Origin: Nautilus pompilius
Lineage: Eukaryota > Mollusca > Cephalopoda > Nautilida > Nautilidae
NCBI GenBank assembly: GCA_018389105.1
Contig: JACATO010000612.1
Span: 1,398,501 to 1,462,500, forward strand
Reading direction: 5' to 3'
Length of the DNA: 64,000 bases
Within the stretch, counting starts at the first letter, position 1, and each line of letters starts with the position of its first letter. A program made the translations under genes and the position numbers. The notes under the pieces were generated by a model. It searched no databases, was not told where the DNA came from, and saw only the letters and a program-made list of their open reading frames with translations. Below are positions 58,189 to 64,000 of the stretch, one piece after another.

Positions 58189-58302
58189 AAATCAAAGGTA
58201 AGAATGTATTTTGATTGAAGCTGCTATTTGACTTATAATGGCAAAACATAAAAACAATAACAAAAACACAAACAGGTACACCATAACTACTCTGCCTTGC
58301 AT
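58189..58302 (+). repeat. Repeat copy B
   Basis: The second copy of the body seen at 57,489-57,612 starts exactly 700 bases later, sharing ATCAAAGGTAARAATGTATT, then TGATTGAAGCTG, CATAAAAACA and AACAGGTAYRCYA, and ending in TTGCAT. The body is slightly shorter. Confidence 0.8.
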
Positions 58303-58329
58303 GCAACATACAATGACAAAAATAAATAT

Positions 58330-59055
58330 TACTCACAAACTAAACCTTGTTGAAAAGATTTTGTATGTCCAACTGAATGAAAGCACTGGCACAAGTCTCT
58401 CTAATGACTTTTGTAACAAGTCAGCTCACCAGGAAGCACATAGTACTATCCAATTTTTAAGAGGTAGCATTCAACATCATCTATGGCCAACAAGCCAAGC
58501 CAACTGTCAGCACTGGGGGTATCTCCTCCTCATCAGTGTCTATCATCAGGCTCTTCCAGGTTAAATGCTTGGCAGCAACAACAGTCGCATCATCATCATT
58601 GTCTGCATGGCAGCAGAGCCGTGTGTCAACATTCAGGAACCTATCGCTAATCAGACTGTCTGCTAGTCTGACAGCTTCTCATCTTCAACAAAAGCAGAAT
58701 CTGCTTCCGAAATGAATCGACCCTTTCTAAAGCAGTTGGCTATCATCACTGATGTCACAATCCAATGCTTGTACAGTCATAAAGATAATATCAAGCAGTG
58801 GGATGTGGTGCCCCACACTGACCATTTAAACTACACTGTTGATTGAGAATGTCCTCATCAAGAACGTTAATGATGCAGTGTCATATTTTCTTCCTAACGT
58901 GGAATCTGGGACACTTTATGACCCCTTCATCCATAGGCTGGACCAGAAAAGTTTTGTTGGGCAAAAGTAACCTTTTTTCAATCTCTACTTGTCCCTACAA
59001 ACTGGCATCCTGTTGTCCATTTATAACCAGCAAATCAAAATTGGATCTAAAATAG
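58330..59055 (-). pseudogene. Tigger-like transposase relic (DDE tail and C-terminus)
   Basis: Reading down the minus strand, a worn LLVI/MDN segment (about 59,010-59,040) may be the second catalytic Asp block. LLLPNKTFLVQPMDEGVIK follows at about 58,914-58,970, matching the strongly conserved LFLPPNxTSLxQPMDxGVI of Tigger/Jerky DDE domains. Then come CPRFHVRKKI and, after frame changes, TSVMIANCFRKGRF (58,714-58,750 region), equivalent to the family's IxNCFRxAGF. Acidic residues such as DNDDDA and DTDEEEI (58,523-58,540) are typical of the C-terminal tail. Many stops and at least two frameshifts are present. The helix-turn-helix domains were not found to the right, so the N-terminal half is missing. 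Inactive; a different pogo lineage from the 2-kb copy, judged by motif sequence. Confidence 0.8.
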
Positions 59056-59060
59056 GTGTG

Positions 59061-61505
59061 TTTGTGCACAGTGTTCTCTTTACTACAATCAACTGATTGT
59101 GTGTGTATTTTTAAATCCTTTTAGAATTTCCAACTTTTCATTAAGATTTTTAAAAAACACCTTAGGGATAACAAGAGCATACTTTAAAACAGCAACAACT
59201 AATTAACATATTATATCTTAAGCCAGAAATGGAGTATGGAAAGTGAAACAAGTTTTCATTGCATTGTGATGTGGGAACATTTCCCTTAGTTAGCAGTAGC
59301 AAAACAAGTATAGTCATTAATAGAAATTAATGGTGACTAATACAGTTTTAAAAAATGTATAACAGCACAGGATAATTTTATGGAGAATGGAGAAAAAAAT
59401 GAAGGAGTAGAAAGTAATAATTTGATTTACTAAATCAACCAAAGTGAAAAATCAAAAAAAACTTATCATTAGAAGCTAAATTATGTAGAAAGAACCATAA
59501 GATAATTAGTTTAATGTACACCATTGCAATACAACTAAAACATGCTTCAAGTTTACAATATAAGAAATTTGTGCAAATCCTTCATCCTCCAAACTTAAAC
59601 AGGACAATTCAATCCAAAATAGGAAGTGTTTAATAAATAGTTTTTTTTAAGTGTAGTTCATAAATCAAAAAAAAGTTTGTACAGGAGTTGGAAAATCTTA
59701 TGATTTTTAAAACCCAACGAATTCATTTTTTAAAATACATTAGGTTTTTCGACAACTGATAAGATATTGTTTTTTAAAAGAGTCCTGAAGTCTTTATGTT
59801 GTACTTTACATAAAATATTTTGTACAAATGAATTGTTGCTACACTTTTTGACAAAGCGTTTCACAAAACGTTTTCATAAAATCAATCAGAAGGGTACATA
59901 AAATTTTATAGATAATTTAGTTGGTTCTGTCTATCTTCACCAAGAGATTTTGCTGCTTTATTCTTTTTACTATAAAACCATGATATAATCGACCAGCAAA
60001 AATGTTTACAGATTCATAAATACCTGCAAGGTTTTTTGTCGTTTTTTTTTTTTTTTTTTAATTTTAGTATGCATTTATGAATGTCACATGGGGCAAGCAG
60101 CTAAAACTTTATAGTCTTTTAAGCAGTGGAAAATGGTTTTCCAATCAGATTATGCATTCACACAACTCTTTGACAAGCAAAAATGTAAATTTGCTGCTAA
60201 AATGCTTTTAAAATAAGTTAACCACTCATTCAGTTTAACACAGGAAGTTTCATAAAAATACTGTTCTCTTTTCTTTATTCTGCTTTGGTACTAATGCAAC
60301 AATATATGCTCTAAATGCCAAAAAAAAACCCCAATAAAATGGAATTCAGAAATTCATGTTAATGAACAGAATCTATAGAGAGAGTTGAAATAACTATCTG
60401 TCCCCACATCTCCAAGACTAGCATATCATTTATCTAGTATCTCACACATTATTATTAGTTCGTTCGCAGATGATAAATATTCGTAAATATTATTGCACCT
60501 GCTGGAATCATTTAATTTAATTACCTGGAGGCAACAGGAAAAAATATTGGCTTATACAAGACCTTCAGAAAAAAAGAAATGTCTACCAATTTGATTTTTA
60601 AAATGGTTTGCACTTAACATCATGAACCACCACTTTGGTAATCTATTCTGTTCATTTATAATTCCATTGCTAAAGTTTTTTTTCCAAGCAATGATGCAGG
60701 TACTTTAGCCAATTTATGGTTTTGGCTCCTAGTAGTTTTAGCTGTAGGCATTCAAAGGAATTTGACCGCCTACATACTGGAAACCCTTAATTACTTTTAA
60801 AAACCTGTCAGATCTCTTTTCAAATCTGTAGCACCAGAATTAGATAAAACTTGCAAAGTATGAAGAAAAATTTCATTTTCATAAAAGTCCACAACAGTTA
60901 TATAATTATCATCATTAGAACTTTTGTAACTCCAACATGTTTTGCAAACATAACCTGACTTACTATCAGGGCCAGAAACTTAACATCATTTGTACATCAA
61001 TTCCAAAAATAAAGTTTGCGTTAATGGACTACATTTTTTATTTTAGTGAAAGGAAAGCATGGTAATGCATGCTAATGTATTTCAGAGGTCCCTTTTAAAA
61101 AATAAAGGTGGCAACAGCAGCAGTTCAAAATGCCAATAGAATCGTGTGAGGAGAATATTTTGACATATATTCACCTATCCAGATGAGTTATTATTGCATT
61201 TTTACCACTTATGTGTTGATATTGATCAATAATTTCATGCATCATGGATTAGTAGTAAAAATAAAAATAGCAACAATATATTGCATTGATACAGTTAGGG
61301 GGGAAAAAAGGTAGAAATCAACATTTTAAAATTTTTTTTTTCCTTTTAGATGTCTGATGAGATGACATCAAGGTAAGTCTCTGCTATATTTTTTAAAACA
61401 ACTGAAGGCCATTTATTCTCAACAAAATGTTTGTTTTTTTAAAAAATAAAATCTGCACAACCTTCAAATAACCCTATCAAAATGAATAAGTACATGTATT
61501 ATACT

Positions 61506-61539
<34 letters not shown>

Positions 61540-63204
61540 AAAACATATTGTACTTGAGTCTTCTTTCTCATGTTCTGTTTTTGCTATTTTTTAAAAAATA
61601 AAAACAAACTTAATAATTGTTTAGTTTTGATAAAAATAATACATTGAAATACATTTTTATTTAAATTTATTTGTTCATAATTGTGCAAAATGTAGAAAAT
61701 AGTTAGAAATCACTGACTAAATGAAAATTAAAGCATAGTGTAGAACCATAAGTTATTTTAAATATTCTAACAAAAATCAGATTTTTACATTTTAAAAATG
61801 CTGTTTTTTTGGGGGGGTGTATAATAAGAGTTTTCTGTTCAAACTATATCTAGACACCAGAGGTGATATATATACAAATCAAACTGTCATAAATGTAACT
61901 TTTTTTTTTCTTTTTGAACTACTAAGATGTAATTAGATCATCTAGTTTCTTATAAAACAGTTCGCTCTAGACTTGGTGAGAGAACAAAGGCTAGTTATTA
62001 AAAAGACTGATACCGAGAAGCTTATTTAACAACAAATATCAAGATATAACTACTGTAAACATACATACAACAAAAACATGCATGAGTGTGTAGATTTCCA
62101 AAGTTATTAGAACAAATTAATCAAAATTATTAAAAGAGGTGAATAGCATAACAGCATATACAATAAGATTTAGAGCATGATCAATCAGGAAGTTATCAAA
62201 AGTATTTGTATCTGTTTACTAGTTGTTGGTCAAACAAATTCTGGAGAACAGCAATCAAGGAGTCTACTTTATTACAGTGTGTCTAGAGATGGTGCAAAGT
62301 CATTTTTAATCAGATGACCAAAGATATGAATAATTATAGTTATAAAGAATGCCTACAATTGCATCTAACTCTAACCCAAATACTCTTTACCCTCTAATGT
62401 ATGCAGCCAAGTTCAAATTTTAGTATATAAATCAGGAAACTCTGCACATAAATCTTGCACCAAATTCTACATTTTACGATACGTTCTGGAAATATTTTCT
62501 CTAAAATTACTCAAGTTTCAGTATTTGTTAACAAAATTTCAAACATTGCATGAAATTTATAACAGAATTTATAGATTAAATGAGAATATTTTAATTTACT
62601 TCAAACTGTATTATTAAAAATACTTTTTCTATTAAAATAAAATTACAAAATAAAAACTTGTTTTTTTTTTTATTTTAAGCAGCCAGTTTTATTTTAAAGA
62701 CCTTAATTCATTTCATACAATGGAAATAAAATTTTTTTTGATATGGGAAGCTGTTGCTAAGCAAAAACAGCTAGCATTGTTCAATATGGTTCCTGGTGTT
62801 ATAATTGAATTATTCGAGATAAAAATGCATTCTGTTAAACACACTTTTGACTAAGTATTTTCCCCATAATGATCATTAGGACCAATAGTAACATATTCAA
62901 AATTTGCACATCTATTTTTTTTTTTGTCTTTCTCTAAAGTATGTGTGCATATTACTTCTCTCTTTTTTTTACATTAGGAAAGGCAGAGCTAAATAATATA
63001 ACGTTGATTATTGTTTATCCTAAATCATAGTCAAATATCAAACATCTTAATACCACATGTAACTGCCAGCATATTTAAAACTGAAACAAGCAGTTGTTAT
63101 CTCAGAATTATAAGTTTATGCTAACAAATGTCAAGTTACTTTCCATAGCAGAATTTTTGTTTTCAATCTTTTATCTCAACCAATCAGTGGGATTTCATCT
63201 GGAT
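59061..63204. other. Gene-free AT-rich DNA
   Basis: Nothing coding recognised. At 59,257-59,299 lies the second copy of the short repeat noted at 4,472-4,508. An (AC)(AT)n compound microsatellite is at 61,506-61,539 and a G8 run at about 61,811. The rest is A/T tracts. Confidence 0.5.
61506..61539. repeat. (AC)n(AT)n compound microsatellite
   Basis: About seven AC units lead straight into about ten AT units. Confidence 0.95.
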
Positions 63205-63345
63205 TCTCCAGTTTTCTCCCACAGCTATGCTTTTAGTAGGGACTTTCTTTAATTTGGTTTCAGTGCATAAGAAACTTTCATATTGGCCATTGTTTCCAGT
63301 GCTACACGATCCCATTCTTCATCAAGCTAATGTTCTGAGCCATGA
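63205..63345 (+). repeat. SINE-like 3' fragment (copy 7)
   Basis: GGATTCTCCAGTTTTCTCCC followed by GCTTTTAGTAGGGACTTTC (about 63,227) matches the 3' block of the other copies. AAGCTAATGTTCTGAG near 63,325 matches GGCTAATGTTCTAAC in copy 4. The head is absent. Confidence 0.5.
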
Positions 63346-64000
63346 CCTGATAATCAGGTCAGATGACAACAACAAAGGGAAATGCATTCTGTCATTTTGT
63401 TTATCTTGTGCCTCAAGTTTAACATTGGTTTCCATAATTGTGGACCCACCAATAAAAATGAGATATATAAAATTTTGATGAAGTCTTGTGATCAAGATTA
63501 CAAGATAAAATTATTATAAAACATTTTGATATCAGTACTTATATTTTCTAAAAGTCATTTGTTAATTTGCATTAACTATGTACTAATAAATTAATTTTGT
63601 GATGTATGGAATGTTTAATTGATGAAACCTGTCTGTCTGTGTATAAATCATTTGTTTTTTTGTTTTTTTTACCTGAAATTTTTATCTGTATAAGTGAAGA
63701 AACTTCACTAAGTCAGTCTTATTTTCATGTATACTGTAAATGCTTTACGCTTCACCTTAGCTTATTCTTCTACTTTTGTCTGTCTTCTTTTAAAATTCTG
63801 ATCTTAACACAGCTGAGAAAGGTTTATTGACTGTAAATATTTATCAATGGACAATGGAAAACAATTAAAACTGCTTGCCATTAAACTCTAATTGTGAAGT
63901 TAAAGATAAGATTATAATTGATGAATGAGCATGTTTTAATCTTAAACATGAAAAAATAAGAAGATAAATTTACACTTTAAAAAATACACAAATAAATAAA
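63346..64000. other. Gene-free AT-rich DNA
   Basis: Nothing recognised; two short open frames (to 63,478 and 63,606-63,830) have no support. Confidence 0.5.

Larger units (their letters stand above)
57981..59060 (-). mobile_element. Tigger-like (pogo) element relic, minus strand
   Basis: The terminal repeat CAGTTGACTTTGGTTAAGAT begins at 57,981 directly after TA, matching the outer form of Tigger ends (CAGTYGAC/AACCTY). It is the 3' end relative to the minus-strand transposase at about 58,330-59,055. No matching repeat was found to the right, so the element is truncated or its other end is too worn to see. Repeat copy B (58,189-58,302) lies inside it. Confidence 0.65.

Overview
This window looks like AT-rich, gene-poor nuclear DNA from an animal, probably an invertebrate. 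A lophotrochozoan such as a mollusc is my guess, but nothing here proves it. It is full of poly-A/T tracts and microsatellites, and it has no operons, no bacterial gene packing and no intact long open reading frame. Every coding signal I recognise is a broken transposase or reverse transcriptase. I found no convincing host exon, tRNA, rRNA or CRISPR array.

The main content is a graveyard of DNA transposons. Four relics belong to the pogo side of the Tc1/mariner superfamily. The first is a Tigger/Jerky-like copy at 2.0-3.9 kb with its DNA-binding domain, DDE tail and right terminal repeat. The second is a short, internally deleted element at 37.4-38.15 kb with about 35-bp terminal inverted repeats and TA flanks. 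The third, at 45.86-46.67 kb, carries a well-preserved N-terminal double DNA-binding region and appears related to the second. The fourth is a minus-strand Tigger-like relic at 57.98-59.06 kb. Two minus-strand Tc1-like transposase relics lie at 5.6-6.3 kb and 25.9-26.6 kb. A hAT C-terminal dimerisation relic lies at 19.9-20.06 kb. A 344-bp MITE with 26-bp inverted repeats and TA flanks lies at 20,546-20,889. The tail of a non-LTR reverse-transcriptase ORF lies at 56.03-56.14 kb.

A tRNA-derived SINE-like family is scattered through the window, at about 9.5, 27.1, 31.3, 44.1, 45.2 (minus), 51.3 and 63.2 kb, with a tail fragment at 11.1 kb. The copies share a central CAGTTTGGC(A/T)TATCTC-type core and a 3' block like GAAGAGTTCTAGTAGGGA. 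Simple repeats are frequent; the largest is a 328-bp TG/GAGT array at 47,162-47,489.

Between the repeats are islands of more complex, less AT-rich DNA with many TAAT-type cores and no coding frame, at about 14.1-15.0, 16.25-17.06, 38.4-39.3, 41.1-41.7, 42.4-42.8, 49.3-49.8 and 52.4-54.4 kb. They look like candidate conserved non-coding or enhancer elements, as expected in a gene desert or long intron beside a developmental gene. That is inference and needs a cross-species alignment.

The one coding-like block I cannot name is on the minus strand at 21,185-21,541: 118 codons in a single frame with only two internal stops, behind a good splice-acceptor-like sequence. I see no evidence of a new functional system. 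The novelty here is in undescribed repeat families and this unassigned block.
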